A DNA stretch of 64,000 bases from JBBQXH01 sp963710975 (GCA_963710975.1 CAVQCG010000003.1:496001-560000); one strand, 5' to 3'; counted from the first letter of the stretch, positions 25,219 through 34,606 are shown. Numbers and translations: made by a program. The notes: generated by a model from the letters alone, not told the origin.

Positions 25219-26637
25219 ATGGAGCTCTGGGAGCGTTCCGCCGTCGATCTCGCCGCCGGGCTGCGGGCCAAGGAATACTCGGCCGTCGAGGCTCTCGATG
25301 CGATCCTCGGGCGGGCCGATCGGATCGACCCGCCGCTGAATCCATTCGCCGTGCGCCTCGACGAGCGTGCGTCTGCCGCAGCGCGGAGGGCCGATGAGCT
25401 GCTCCGTCGCGGTGAGGCCGGTGCGCTTTGCGGCATCCCGATCACGGTCAAGGAGTCGCACTGGATCGCAGGCGTCGAGTCGGCCTCGGGCTCGGCGTCA
25501 CGGGTTGGCTTCGTCCCTGAGGAGAGCTGCGGTGCCGTCGAGCGGCTCGACGCCTCTGGCGCGGTGATCTTCGCGACGACGACCGTCCCGGAATTCTGCT
25601 ACTTCGGGATCACCGAGTCGCTGCTTCGAGGACGAACCTCGAATCCGTGGAACGTCGAGCGAACCCCCGGCGGCTCGTCCGGTGGGGCAGGGGCCACGGT
25701 CGCCGCCGGCGCAGGACCGCTCGCCCTCGGGGGCGACGGCGGCGGCTCGATCAGGATCCCGTCGGCGTTCTGCGGGATCGTGGGCTTCAAACCCACGTTC
25801 GGACTGGTGCCACACGAGCCGTCGACGCCGGGTTGGAAGACGCTCGTCTCGCTCGGCCCGATGGCCCGCTCGGTTGCAGACGCCCGGCTGATGCTGGCGG
25901 CGATGGCCGGTACGCATCCACTCGACCGGTTCAGCATCAACGGGACGGATCTCGATCTCGGCCCGACAGATCCACGAAATCTCCGTGTCGCCGTCTCGGA
26001 TGATCTCGGCTTCGCACCGGTGGACGACGACGTCCTCGAAGCGTTTCGGACGGCGATCGCGCGGCTCGAATCCGCCGGGGTCGAGGTCGTCCGGGACGAC
26101 CCCGGGCTCACGTCGTCGGTCGAGAGCTGGGCCGCCATCGCGACGGCCGAGGCGCGGTACTCCGAGTCCCACGAGTTCGAGCAGAGGCGTGACGAGCTTG
26201 CGGCTGAGACCGTCGACTTCCTGCTCTTCGGCGAGCGGGTCCCGGCGCGGCGGTACGTCGAGGCGCAGTTCGCCCGCGACGAGCTGTTCCGAGCCTACGC
26301 GCTGTTCTTCGCCCGAACGGGCGCGGCTGCGCTCCTGACGCCGGCACTCGGCTGCGAGGCCTTTCCTCATGGAGCGCGGCATCCCGAGTCGATCGGCGGC
26401 GTGCCCATCGACCTGCCCTGGCTCGACTGGGCTGGCTTCCTCTACGACGCCAACCTGGCCGGGCTGCCAGCGTGCGCACTTCCGATGGGTCTTGGCGCCG
26501 ACGGCCTGCCGGTCTCGCTTCAGCTGCTGGGGCCCCGCGGATCGGACGGGCCGCTGCTGGCCGCGGCCGAGACCGTCGAGGCAATCGTCGGGAGACTCGG
26601 GCGCCCGCCCGAGCTGCCGACTCCGCCCGGAAGCTAG
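25219..26637 (+). CDS. Amidase (amidase-signature family)
   Basis: This 472-aa protein has the Ser-cisSer-Lys triad of amidase-signature enzymes: Lys in CGIPITVKESHWIAG, cis-Ser and nucleophile Ser in TPGGSSGGAGATVAAG and GDGGGSIRIPSAFCGIVGFK. It hydrolyses carboxamides to acid and ammonia. The start ATG 25219 gives the normal family N-terminus (ELWERSAVDLAAGLRAKEYS). It follows the TfoX_N gene on the same strand and may end the operon. The stop overlaps the convergent aminotransferase stop (CTAG at 26634-26637). Substrate unknown. Confidence 0.92.
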   Translation: MELWERSAVDLAAGLRAKEYSAVEALDAILGRADRIDPPLNPFAVRLDERASAAARRADELLRRGEAGALCGIPITVKESHWIAGVESASGSASRVGFVPEESCGAVERLDASGAVIFATTTVPEFCYFGITESLLRGRTSNPWNVERTPGGSSGGAGATVAAGAGPLALGGDGGGSIRIPSAFCGIVGFKPTFGLVPHEPSTPGWKTLVSLGPMARSVADARLMLAAMAGTHPLDRFSINGTDLDLGPTDPRNLRVAVSDDLGFAPVDDDVLEAFRTAIARLESAGVEVVRDDPGLTSSVESWAAIATAEARYSESHEFEQRRDELAAETVDFLLFGERVPARRYVEAQFARDELFRAYALFFARTGAAALLTPALGCEAFPHGARHPESIGGVPIDLPWLDWAGFLYDANLAGLPACALPMGLGADGLPVSLQLLGPRGSDGPLLAAAETVEAIVGRLGRPPELPTPPGS

Positions 26638-27878
26638 CGGGCAGCTTCCTCGTCGAGGGCGTCGCCGATGACGCCGGCGAGCATCGCGAGGTCTTCCTCG
26701 GTCACGACGAAGGGCGGCGCGACGTGTAGGACGCCGTCCGGTAGGCAGCGGCCGATCACGCCGCGGGCGAGCATCCCGTTCGCGACTCGCTGAGCCGCGG
26801 CGGCATCATGCAGATGAACGCCGCCCATGAGGCCGATTCCCGCGCGGACCTCCTTGACCAGCTCGTGCGACTCGAGCGAGCGCAACTCGCGCTCGAGTAC
26901 CGGCTCCAGCATCCGAACCCGGGCGATGAGCTCCTCGCGCTCGAGGATGTCGAGGTTCGCCATCGCCGCTGCACAGACGCTCGCGTGGCCGGCGTAGGTC
27001 AGTCCGTGCCGGAAGACGAGGTCGCTCTCGTCGGCCCAGAAGGGCCCCCACACGCGCTCGCTGACGATGACGCCGCCGAGCGGCAAGTACCCGGAGGTGA
27101 TGCCCTTCGCCATGATCATCATGTCCGGCTCGAGATCGAAGCGCTGCGTTGCGAAGAGCTCTCCGGTGCGGCCGAAACCGGTGATGACCTCGTCCGCGAC
27201 GAAGAGGACGTCGTGCTCCCGGCAGATGCGCTTCACCTCGTCGAGGTACCCCGGCGCCGGGTGGATGACCCCGCCGGTGCCGACGATCGGCTCCGCGAAG
27301 AACGCGGCGATGGTGTCGGCGCCGTTCTCGGTGATCGCCGATTCGAGGGCGGCCGCGTCGTTCGTCGGCACGCGGATCGAATGGGGAACGAGGTCGCCGA
27401 GTCCTTCACGGTTGATGTCGAGGCCGATGATGCTCGTTCCGAACGCGTGCAGGCCGTGGTAGCCGCGGTCGCGCGTGACGATGACTCGCTTGTCGGGCTT
27501 GCCCATCGCCGACCAGTAGCGCCGCGCGAGCTTCCCCGCCGTGTCGATCGCATCCGACCCGCCGCTCGTCAGGAAGACCTTGGCATTCGGGATCGGCGCC
27601 AGGGAGGCGATACGGGCGGCGACATCGAGCGCCGGGCGGTTCGCGAAGTTCTGGAACGTGTGGTACGTCTCGATCTTCGCCATCTGGCGCGCGACGGCGT
27701 CGGCGATCTCCTTGCGGCCGTGGCCGACGTTGCAGTACCAGAGCCCGGCGGGGGTGTCGAGGTACCGGTTCCCCTGCTCGTCCCAGAGGTACGCCCCTTC
27801 GCCGCGGACGATCACGATCTCGCCGTGCTTCACCGACGGCATGTGCGCCTGCGAGTGCCAGAGAGCAGTTTCGGTCAC
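26634..27878 (-). CDS. Class III PLP-dependent aminotransferase (omega-transaminase type)
   Basis: This 414-aa enzyme starts at GTG 27878 (VTETALWHSQAHMPS). Upstream open frame is non-coding. Fold-type I, class III features are GLWYCNVGHGRKEIADAV, SGGSDAIDTAGKLAR (PLP phosphate cup), DRGYHGLHAFGTS, EPIVGTGGVIHP, LFVADEVITGFGRTG (PLP Asp) and MAKGITSGYLPLGGVI, whose Lys forms the Schiff base. These enzymes transaminate omega-amino acids, diamines or amines with pyruvate or 2-oxoglutarate. It is convergent with the amidase and divergent from the lipoprotein gene 24 bp away, so the start may be leaderless. Confidence 0.92.
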   Translation of the reverse strand: MTETALWHSQAHMPSVKHGEIVIVRGEGAYLWDEQGNRYLDTPAGLWYCNVGHGRKEIADAVARQMAKIETYHTFQNFANRPALDVAARIASLAPIPNAKVFLTSGGSDAIDTAGKLARRYWSAMGKPDKRVIVTRDRGYHGLHAFGTSIIGLDINREGLGDLVPHSIRVPTNDAAALESAITENGADTIAAFFAEPIVGTGGVIHPAPGYLDEVKRICREHDVLFVADEVITGFGRTGELFATQRFDLEPDMMIMAKGITSGYLPLGGVIVSERVWGPFWADESDLVFRHGLTYAGHASVCAAAMANLDILEREELIARVRMLEPVLERELRSLESHELVKEVRAGIGLMGGVHLHDAAAAQRVANGMLARGVIGRCLPDGVLHVAPPFVVTEEDLAMLAGVIGDALDEEAAR

Positions 27879-27902
27879 GTCTGCAAGGGTATAGTCGATG
27901 GC

Positions 27903-28586
27903 TTGAACGCGCTGAGGCTGGCCTGCACTCTCGTCGCTCTCGGGTTGGCAGCCTGCGGTGGGGGCGCCGGCGGGTCGGGTGCCGCGCCGACGGCAACCTC
28001 GACCGGGGCGACCGGGGCGACCACGGCAACTCAGCCCGTGGCGGCAGAAGGGCCCGCGCCGGACTGGCCAGCACCGCCGAACGCCATGGCGCTCACGAAG
28101 CAGGCAGGCCTCGAGCCGGAGCGGCACGAGAGCCTTCAGTACCACGTTCACGCACACCTCGACGTCTTCTACAACGGTCAGCCCATCACGGTTCCCGCGG
28201 GCATCGGGATCAACATCGACGACCCGGGCGTGCAAACCGGGGAGTTCCTGGGCGCACCCGCCTACGGGAGCATCCGACAGTGCGGGCAGCCCTGCATCTC
28301 ACCGCTTCACACCCACGACGTGACTGGAGTACTCCACACCGAGTCGTTCGACCCGACGCCCAACCAGCTCGGCCAGTTCTTCACCGAGTGGGGTCTCCGG
28401 TTGGACGAGAACTGCGTCGGCGACTACTGCAAGCCGGACGTGAACGTGCAGATCTACGTCGACGGCGAGCTGTACTCCGGTAACCCGGCCGAGATCGAGC
28501 TCACCGACCACAAGGAGATAGCGGTCGTGATCGGAACACCGCCCGCCGAGATCCCGGCTGCCTTCGACTTCAACGGGAAGGTGTAG
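27903..28586 (+). CDS. Secreted lipoprotein with His-rich, probably metal-binding domain
   Basis: A start at TTG 27903 gives a 227-aa protein with a signal peptide and lipobox (LVALGLAAC, Cys about residue 18) and a Gly/Ala/Thr-rich linker. A folded domain then shows YHVHAHLDVFYNGQPI, SPLHTHDVTGVLHTES, LGQFFTEWGLRLDENC and VNVQIYVDGELY. The histidine pairs HVHAH and HTHD and several Cys suggest metal binding outside the membrane. I know similar uncharacterised secreted proteins in actinobacteria but no function. The longer open frame upstream is antisense to the aminotransferase and should be ignored. Confidence 0.8.
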   Translation: MNALRLACTLVALGLAACGGGAGGSGAAPTATSTGATGATTATQPVAAEGPAPDWPAPPNAMALTKQAGLEPERHESLQYHVHAHLDVFYNGQPITVPAGIGINIDDPGVQTGEFLGAPAYGSIRQCGQPCISPLHTHDVTGVLHTESFDPTPNQLGQFFTEWGLRLDENCVGDYCKPDVNVQIYVDGELYSGNPAEIELTDHKEIAVVIGTPPAEIPAAFDFNGKV

Positions 28587-28602
28587 GTAGAAGCCCCCCG
28601 GC

Positions 28603-28769
28603 GCCGTCCACTGCGCGGCGCTACGCCCCGTGTGCCCTGCGGGCTCACGGGTCTTCGTGGCCGGCTACGCCGTCCACTGCGCGGCGCTTCGCGCCTGTGT
28701 GTGCCCTGCGGGCTCACGGGTCTTCGTGGCCGGCTACGCCGTCCACTGCGCGGCGCTTCGCGCCTTGCT
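28603..28769. repeat. 69-bp tandem repeat (about 2.5 copies) with internal palindromes
   Basis: GCCGTCCACTGCGCGGCGCT begins copies at 28603, 28669 and 28738. Copy 1 is 66 bp with small changes, copy 2 is 69 bp, and copy 3 is partial and runs into the purF stop. Copies 1 and 2 each contain GCCCTGCGGGC, and copies 2 and 3 the hairpin GGCGC-TTC-GCGCC. It lies between the convergent lipoprotein and purF genes, where a bidirectional terminator would be expected. It resembles REP-like intergenic repeats. Confidence 0.8.
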
Positions 28770-30165
28770 AGGAGACGGTTGCGGCTGGCCGCGGCTCGAA
28801 GCGCATCTTGATCAGGTTCCGGTTTTCCGGGATCCGCGTCGGGTAGTCGCGCGTCAGGCAGGCCCGGCAGAACTCGCCCGCCGGGCGCTGCAACGCTTCC
28901 TGCAGACCTTCGAGCGGGAGGTAGGCGAGGCTCGTTGCACCGAGGACCTCGCGGATCTCCTCGACCGTCCGTCCGGCCGCGACGAGCTCGCCCTCCGACG
29001 CCATGTCGATTCCGTAGAAGCAGGGCGAGACGATCGGGGGAGACGAGACGCGCACGTGAACCTCGGTTGCTCCTGCCTCGTAGAGCATCGCGACGATCTT
29101 GCGCGTGGTCGTTCCCCGCACGATCGAGTCGTCGACCACGACGACACGCTGGCCGGCGACCTCCGCGAGCGGGTTGAACTTCGTCTTGATCCCGTGCTCG
29201 CGTAGGGCCTGGTCGGGCTGGATGAACGTGCGGCCGACGTACCGGTTCTTGATGAGCCCCTCGTTGTAGGGAATCCCGCTCGCGCGCGCGAAGCCGATCG
29301 CGGCCGGTACACCGGAGTCGGGGATGGGCATGACGACGTCGGCTTCGACCGGGGCCACCTCAGCCAGCCGCTCACCCATGCGCACGCGCGCTCCGTGCAC
29401 TTCCTCGCCTGCCAGCTGCGAGTCGGGACGAGCGAAGTAGATGAACTCGAACACACACAGATGGCCGGTGTTTCGCGGCTCGAGTACCTGAGTCGATCGC
29501 AGACCATCGTCGTCGATCGCGACCAGCTCGCCGGGAAGGACCTCGCGAACGAACTCCGCGCCGAGAAGGTCGAACGCGCAGGACTCCGATGCGAGCACGT
29601 AGTCGTCCTCGAGCCGCCCCAGGGCGAGCGGCCGGATGCCGTCCGCGTCGCGGAAGCCGACGAGTGTTCCTTCTGACAGAAGCGTGATCGCGTAGGCGCC
29701 TTCGAGCTTCGCCATCGTGGTCGCGATGGCCTCGTCGAGCGGTCCGGGATCGCGGGCGATGAGCGCAGCGATGACCTCGGTGTCGGAGGTCGACTTGAGA
29801 CGGCAGCCCGTCGCGAGTAGCTCCTCGCGCAGCTCGGACGTGTTGGTGAGGTTCCCATTGTGTGCGAGCGCCACAGAGCGCCCGTCGCCGTGCTGCACGC
29901 TCGGCTGGGCGTTCGTCCACATCGTCGACCCCGTGGTCGAGTAGCGCGTGTGGCCGATGGCAGCCTGGCCCGCCAGACCGCGGAGCTTCTCCTCGGAGAA
30001 GACCTGCGCGACGAGGCCCATGTCCCGCAAGGCCATCAGGTGGCCCTCGTCGGTGACCGCGATTCCTGCCGACTCCTGCCCGCGGTGCTGTAGCGCGACC
30101 AGTCCGAAATGCGCGAGCCGGGCAACGTCGCGGTCGGGCGCATAGATGCCGAAGATGCCACACAT
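28768..30165 (-). CDS. purF: Amidophosphoribosyltransferase
   Basis: This 465-aa protein begins MCGIFGIYAPD, placing the Ntn nucleophile Cys at position 2 without a propeptide. The glutaminase domain shows LQHRGQESAGIAV, GHTRYSTTG and HNGNLTN. The type I PRTase domain has VVVVDDSIVRGTTTRK (PRPP loop) and YFARPDS before the flexible loop. It makes 5-phosphoribosylamine from PRPP and glutamine, the first step of purine synthesis. Its ATG overlaps the purL stop (TGATG), so PurL and PurF are translationally coupled. Confidence 0.97.
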   Translation of the reverse strand: MCGIFGIYAPDRDVARLAHFGLVALQHRGQESAGIAVTDEGHLMALRDMGLVAQVFSEEKLRGLAGQAAIGHTRYSTTGSTMWTNAQPSVQHGDGRSVALAHNGNLTNTSELREELLATGCRLKSTSDTEVIAALIARDPGPLDEAIATTMAKLEGAYAITLLSEGTLVGFRDADGIRPLALGRLEDDYVLASESCAFDLLGAEFVREVLPGELVAIDDDGLRSTQVLEPRNTGHLCVFEFIYFARPDSQLAGEEVHGARVRMGERLAEVAPVEADVVMPIPDSGVPAAIGFARASGIPYNEGLIKNRYVGRTFIQPDQALREHGIKTKFNPLAEVAGQRVVVVDDSIVRGTTTRKIVAMLYEAGATEVHVRVSSPPIVSPCFYGIDMASEGELVAAGRTVEEIREVLGATSLAYLPLEGLQEALQRPAGEFCRACLTRDYPTRIPENRNLIKMRFEPRPAATVS

Positions 30166-32300
30166 CAGCCGAGAGCCTCCGTGAGGCCCGAGTCATACGC
30201 GGTTCGGAGCGCAGTCACGGGGACACCGAGAAGGGTACTCCCTCCGACGATCCCGATCCGGCGTACCGGCACAGCGGCGGCCTCGAGTTGCGCCGCACGC
30301 TCCGGAGCACACGTGACCACGGCCTGTCCGCCACCCTCGCCGAAGAGGCTCACCGTCTCCCAGGCGAGGTCGAGCTCGGCGCCGACGTCTCCCGCGATTG
30401 CGCACTCGGCGAGCGTCACCGCGAGCCCGCCTTCGGAAACGTCATGGACGCATGACACGCGTGAAGCGATCTCGCGGAGGAAGTCGAGGAGCGCCGCCTC
30501 GGCCTCGAGGTCGGGCGCGGCAGGACGCCCGGCTGCGCCGCCCAGGAACGAGGCCTGGAATTCAGACCCGTCGAGGCGGAGGGCAGGCGTCCCGGCGACG
30601 AGGATCACGTCACCGTCCCGCCAGGATCCGGGAAGGGCGCGGACGTCGTCGATCAGTCCCACACACCCGATCACCGGCGTCGGATGGATAGCGTGCCCGT
30701 CGGTCTCGTTGTAAAGCGAGACGTTGCCGGAGACGACCGGAAGTCCGAGGGCCTCGCACGCGAGCGCCATGCCCTCGATCGCCTCGGCGAGCTCCCAGCC
30801 GATCTCGGGCTTCTCGGGATTCCCGAAGTTGAGGCAGTCGGTCAGCGCGAGCGCCCGTCCACCGACGCACGCGACGTTGCGGACGGCTTCGAGGACGGCA
30901 AGCATTCCGCCTACCCGTGGGTCGAGGAACGCGACCCGGCCGACTCCGTCGAGCGAGACCGCAAGCCCGCGGAACGAGGGCCGGAGTCGAAGCACCGCGG
31001 CGTCGAGTCCCGGACGGCGCACCGTCCGGGACTGGACGAGCTGGTCGTACTGCCGGTAGATCCAGGCACGACTCGCCACGTTCGGCGACGCAAGCAGCCT
31101 GAGCAGATGATCGGGCGAGGCCGTGAGAGGCGCAGGGCCGATCGGCGCTGCGAGCTGTCGCGGCCGCAGGTCAAGCGTGTACCGCGGGCATTCGTCGGTA
31201 AGGAGGCGTGCAACCAGGTCGCCGACCACCTCGCCGTCGAAGAAGCAGCGGAGCCGCCCCGTGCCGGTGACCTGACCGATGGTCGCGTGGGGAAACTCCC
31301 ACTTCTCGCAGACGGCGATCACCTCGTCGAGGCGCTCCGCCGTGACCACGGCGATCATCCGCTCCTGGCTCTCGGAGATCATGATCTCCCACGGCTCCAT
31401 GCCGTCTTCCCGCAGGGGTACCCGGTCGAGATGTACGTCGACGCCGGCGCCGCCGCGCGAGGCCATCTCGGCCAATGACGAGGCGAGGCCCGCAGCTCCG
31501 CAGTCCTGAAGCGACTGGACGAGGCCACCCTCGACGAGCTCGAGGCTCGCCTCGATCAGCTTCTTCCCGGCGAAGGGGTCACCGACCTGAACCGTGGGTC
31601 GCTTGTCCTCGTCGTCCTCGGAGAGCTCCTGGCTGGCGAGGACGCTCGCCCCGCCGATGCCGTCGCGGCCTGTCGTGGAGCCGAACAGCACGACGAGGTT
31701 CCCCGGCCCCGTCATTGCGGCTCGAGTCACGCGATCAGCGGGGAGCAGCCCGACGCACATCGCGTTGACGAGGCAGTTGCCCGCGTAGCGCTCGTCGAAG
31801 ACAGCTTCGCCCCCGACGGTGGGTACGCCGACGCAGTTCCCGTAGTGGCCGATGCCGCCCACGGCCCGCGCGAACATCCAGCCGGAGCGACCGTCGGCCG
31901 GATCGCCGAAGCGCAGCGAGTCGAGAAGCGCCACGGGTCGGGCGCCCATCGCCACGACGTCTCTGAGGATTCCACCGACGCCCGTCGCCGCGCCCTGGAA
32001 GGGCTCGACGGCCGACGGGTGGTTGTGGCTCTCGACCTTGAAGGCAACCGCGAGCCCTTCGCCGACGTCGACGACGCCGGCGTTCTCGCCAGGTCCCTGG
32101 AGGACGGCGGAGCCAGCAGTCGGGAGTCGCTTCAGGAGAGGCGCCGAATGCTTGTACCCGCAATGCTCGGACCAGAGGAGGCTGAAGACCGCAAGCTCGA
32201 AGTGATTTGGCGACCGGTCGAGCAGTCCACAGATATGGTCGAACTCCCAGTCCGTCAGGCCGAGCGCGCGATGAAGCGGCTGTTCTGCGACCGAGGTCAA
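30165..32300 (-). CDS. purL: Phosphoribosylformylglycinamidine synthase, small-type PurL
   Basis: This 711-aa protein is of the small PurL type that works with separate PurS and PurQ, both encoded at 38-39 kb. Motifs include SEHCGYKHSAPLLKRLP, VVDVGEGLAVAFKVESHNHP, FQGAATGVGGILRDV, GYGNCVGVPT-like HYGNCVGVPTVGGE, and CVHDVSEGGLAVTLAE near the C-terminus. It uses ATP and PurQ-derived ammonia to convert FGAR to FGAM. It is upstream of and coupled to purF. The other pur genes lie 6 kb further upstream on the same strand. Confidence 0.97.
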   Translation of the reverse strand: MTSVAEQPLHRALGLTDWEFDHICGLLDRSPNHFELAVFSLLWSEHCGYKHSAPLLKRLPTAGSAVLQGPGENAGVVDVGEGLAVAFKVESHNHPSAVEPFQGAATGVGGILRDVVAMGARPVALLDSLRFGDPADGRSGWMFARAVGGIGHYGNCVGVPTVGGEAVFDERYAGNCLVNAMCVGLLPADRVTRAAMTGPGNLVVLFGSTTGRDGIGGASVLASQELSEDDEDKRPTVQVGDPFAGKKLIEASLELVEGGLVQSLQDCGAAGLASSLAEMASRGGAGVDVHLDRVPLREDGMEPWEIMISESQERMIAVVTAERLDEVIAVCEKWEFPHATIGQVTGTGRLRCFFDGEVVGDLVARLLTDECPRYTLDLRPRQLAAPIGPAPLTASPDHLLRLLASPNVASRAWIYRQYDQLVQSRTVRRPGLDAAVLRLRPSFRGLAVSLDGVGRVAFLDPRVGGMLAVLEAVRNVACVGGRALALTDCLNFGNPEKPEIGWELAEAIEGMALACEALGLPVVSGNVSLYNETDGHAIHPTPVIGCVGLIDDVRALPGSWRDGDVILVAGTPALRLDGSEFQASFLGGAAGRPAAPDLEAEAALLDFLREIASRVSCVHDVSEGGLAVTLAECAIAGDVGAELDLAWETVSLFGEGGGQAVVTCAPERAAQLEAAAVPVRRIGIVGGSTLLGVPVTALRTAYDSGLTEALG

Positions 32301-32368
32301 AGGAGAGTCACGAGTCTACCGAGCGAGGAGGCCGGCGGTGCCGCGGAAGGCAGGACCGGGCCGACTTC

Positions 32369-32893
32369 TCAAGGATAGCGATCGCCACCCCGGGTGATAG
32401 CCGTCAGGACGTAGTCGTCGCGACTGCCGTCGGCCGGCATGAACGCGCGCATGACACCCTCCTCGCGGAAGCCGAGCCGCTCGAACATCCGCCGCGCCGC
32501 TTCGTTCCAGAGAGCCGTACCCGCCTGAACTCGTGCGGCGCCAAGCTCGCCGAACAGGTAGTCGAGAAGCACCGCAATCGCCTCGCTTCCATAGCCCTTG
32601 CCACGGTCTGCCTCCTCGTAGATGGCGATTCCGAGCTCGTAGACATCGGGCGGGAACGCGCGCTCGGGCGCGCGTGCCTGGACGTCGCCGATGAGGCGGT
32701 CGTCCACTGCGATGGCGAACTCGATCTGCCCGTCGACGAATCGTCCTGAGGCAGCCAGCCGGCTCTCGAATCGGTGGTAGCCGGAGGATGCCTCGGGGTT
32801 CGCCCTGCTCGATGCCCAGCCCGCAGCAGCCGCATCGAGCTCGCTTGCGTGGAAGGGCCTTAGCACGACACGGGGTCCAGTGAGGCGAAGCAC
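32369..32893 (-). CDS. GNAT-family N-acetyltransferase (RimJ/RimL-like)
   Basis: From GTG 32893 the product is 174 aa and opens with RLTGPRVVLRPFHASELDA, the usual RimJ/RimL-type beginning. The acetyl-CoA loop is seen as EEADRGKGYGSEAIAVLLDY, followed by ALWNEAARRMFERLGFREEG. The family acetylates N-termini of ribosomal proteins, antibiotics or small amines, and the substrate is unknown. Its start is only 22 bp from the divergent MFS gene, so promoters overlap. It could be the promoter-proximal gene of the purL-purF unit, 68 bp upstream of purL. Confidence 0.85.
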   Translation of the reverse strand: MLRLTGPRVVLRPFHASELDAAAAGWASSRANPEASSGYHRFESRLAASGRFVDGQIEFAIAVDDRLIGDVQARAPERAFPPDVYELGIAIYEEADRGKGYGSEAIAVLLDYLFGELGAARVQAGTALWNEAARRMFERLGFREEGVMRAFMPADGSRDDYVLTAITRGGDRYP

Positions 32894-32915
32894 GGCCGGT
32901 AGTCTCGCAGCCGCG

Positions 32916-34187
32916 ATGGAGGCTGGGGGAGAGTTTCGGGGCTGGCGACGAGTCGGCATTCTGCGGCCGCTCGAGATCCGCGACTTCAGGCTGCTTTGGA
33001 CGGGCCTCAGCATCTCGCTCCTCGGCGACGGGCTGAACGCCGTCGCCCTGATCTGGCTCGTCCTCGAGCTTTCGAACTCGCCGACCGCGGTGGCGCTCGT
33101 CGGGGTCGCCTGGACTGTTCCGCTCGTGGTCTTCCTGCTCCTCGGCGGAGTCATCAGCGACCGCTTCGATCGTCGGAAGGTCATGGTGACGGCGGACACG
33201 ATCCGGCTGGTCGCGAGCGCTACGCTCGGCGTGCTCTCCGTCACCGGGCAGATCGAGCTCTGGCAGGTGTTCGTGCTGGCCGCCGTCTACGGGACCGGTG
33301 AAGCGCTGTTCTATCCGGCCCTGGGCGCTCTCATCCCTGAGGTAGTGCCTCGTGATCTCCTCGTGCAGGCGAATGCGCTCGACGGCTTCGTCAGGCCACT
33401 CGCGTCCCGACTGATCGGCCCGGCGCTCGGTGGTGTCGCGATCGAGTACCTGAGCGTGGGCGGCGCGCTGCTGCTCGACGCGGGATCGTTCGTCTTCTCG
33501 ATCACGGCGCTCCTGCTCATGCGAGCTCGGCCGCGTGAGCGAGGAGAGATCTCGGCGCGCCACGTGCTCGCAGACCTCCGGGAGGGCTTCGCATTCGTCA
33601 GGGCGCACACATGGCTCTGGGGCACATTGGTCGCCGCCGCGGTCGGCCTGCTCGCGTTCATCGGTCCGTGGGAGGCGTTGCTGCCGTTCCTCGTGCGGAA
33701 CGAGCTCGGGCTCGGAGCCGGCGAGCTCGGCCTCGTCTACGCGGCCGGCGGCGCCGGGTCGATCGTCGCCGCGCTGGCGATGGGACAGCGACAGCTCCCC
33801 CGCCGCATGATCACGTTCATGTACATCGCCTTCACGATCGGGGTTGCGGGGCCGATCGTCTACGGGCTCGCCACGTCACTCTGGCTGCTCGTCGTCTGCT
33901 CCGCTATAGCCGCCGGGGCGAGTGCCGCTGGGCTGGTGGTGTGGTCGACGCTCATGCAGCGCGAGGTTCCCGGACAGCTCCTCGGCCGCGTCACCAGCCT
34001 CGACTGGCTTGTCTCGCTGAGCCTGACGCCGGTCTCGTTCGCGCTGACAGGCCCGATCGCATCGGCCGTCGGGATCCGTCAAACGCTGGTCGGTGCAGGC
34101 GTTCTCGGCGCCGGGATCACGATCGCGTTCCTCTTCCTCCCGGGGATGCGAGACCTGGAGCGGCGGCGACCGACAGCGGAGGCGTGA
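32916..34187 (+). CDS. MFS transporter (EntS/drug exporter-like)
   Basis: ATG 32916 gives 423 aa with about 12 hydrophobic helices. It opens with ILRPLEIRDFRLLWTGLSIS and GDGLNAVALIWLVLELS, then DRFDRRKVMVTADTIRL as signature A, and YPALGALIPEVVPRDLLVQANA after helix 5. This is the MFS_3 (EntS/MdtG-type exporter) pattern. The direction is probably efflux. Substrate unknown. It diverges from the GNAT gene, with only 22 bp between the starts. It is unrelated in detail to the tandem MFS pair at 6-8 kb. Confidence 0.9.
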   Translation: MEAGGEFRGWRRVGILRPLEIRDFRLLWTGLSISLLGDGLNAVALIWLVLELSNSPTAVALVGVAWTVPLVVFLLLGGVISDRFDRRKVMVTADTIRLVASATLGVLSVTGQIELWQVFVLAAVYGTGEALFYPALGALIPEVVPRDLLVQANALDGFVRPLASRLIGPALGGVAIEYLSVGGALLLDAGSFVFSITALLLMRARPRERGEISARHVLADLREGFAFVRAHTWLWGTLVAAAVGLLAFIGPWEALLPFLVRNELGLGAGELGLVYAAGGAGSIVAALAMGQRQLPRRMITFMYIAFTIGVAGPIVYGLATSLWLLVVCSAIAAGASAAGLVVWSTLMQREVPGQLLGRVTSLDWLVSLSLTPVSFALTGPIASAVGIRQTLVGAGVLGAGITIAFLFLPGMRDLERRRPTAEA

Positions 34188-34228
34188 CGGATCACCGGGA
34201 CGACGGTCATGGTAGGTTCCGGGCGCGC

Positions 34229-34588
34229 ATGGGCTACACGCTCCTCCACGGCGACGACGAGTCGATCGACGTCTATCAGGGCGTGTTCGCGAAGATCCGC
34301 CGCTCGCTCGGGACGGCGGCCTTCGGCCTCAACGAGATTCGGATGCCGCCGGGTTTCGAGGGCCCCGAGCACGACGAGACCGACACCGGGCACGAGGAGG
34401 TCTACGTCGCACTCACCGGAGACGGCATGTTTACGATCGACGGTGAGGCTGTACGATTCGCGGCGGGCGACTACCTTCGCGTGGACGCGGAAGCCACCCG
34501 GAAGGTCGTTGCCGGCTCGGATGGTCTGCGCTTCATCGTCATCGCGGCGAAGCCGAAGGCCGAGTACGACGGTCGCCCGAGTCTGTAG
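34229..34588 (+). CDS. Small cupin-domain protein
   Basis: This is a 119-aa cupin from ATG 34229. It has FGLNEIRMPPGFEGPEHDET with EEVYVALTGDGMFTIDGE (motif 1; acidic and His residues) and FAAGDYLRVDAEATRKVVAG (motif 2, where the usual His is missing). A reduced ligand set suggests a binding or regulatory cupin rather than an oxygenase, though this is inference. It follows the MFS gene by about 40 bp and precedes another, dissimilar cupin by 18 bp, so the two may be co-transcribed. Confidence 0.8.
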   Translation: MGYTLLHGDDESIDVYQGVFAKIRRSLGTAAFGLNEIRMPPGFEGPEHDETDTGHEEVYVALTGDGMFTIDGEAVRFAAGDYLRVDAEATRKVVAGSDGLRFIVIAAKPKAEYDGRPSL

Positions 34589-34606
34589 ATCGAGGGGAGG
34601 AGTCGG

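Noticed and set aside
28603..28769. CRISPR-like array
   Set aside because: Units of 66-69 bp are contiguous with no unique spacers, and there are no cas genes nearby.
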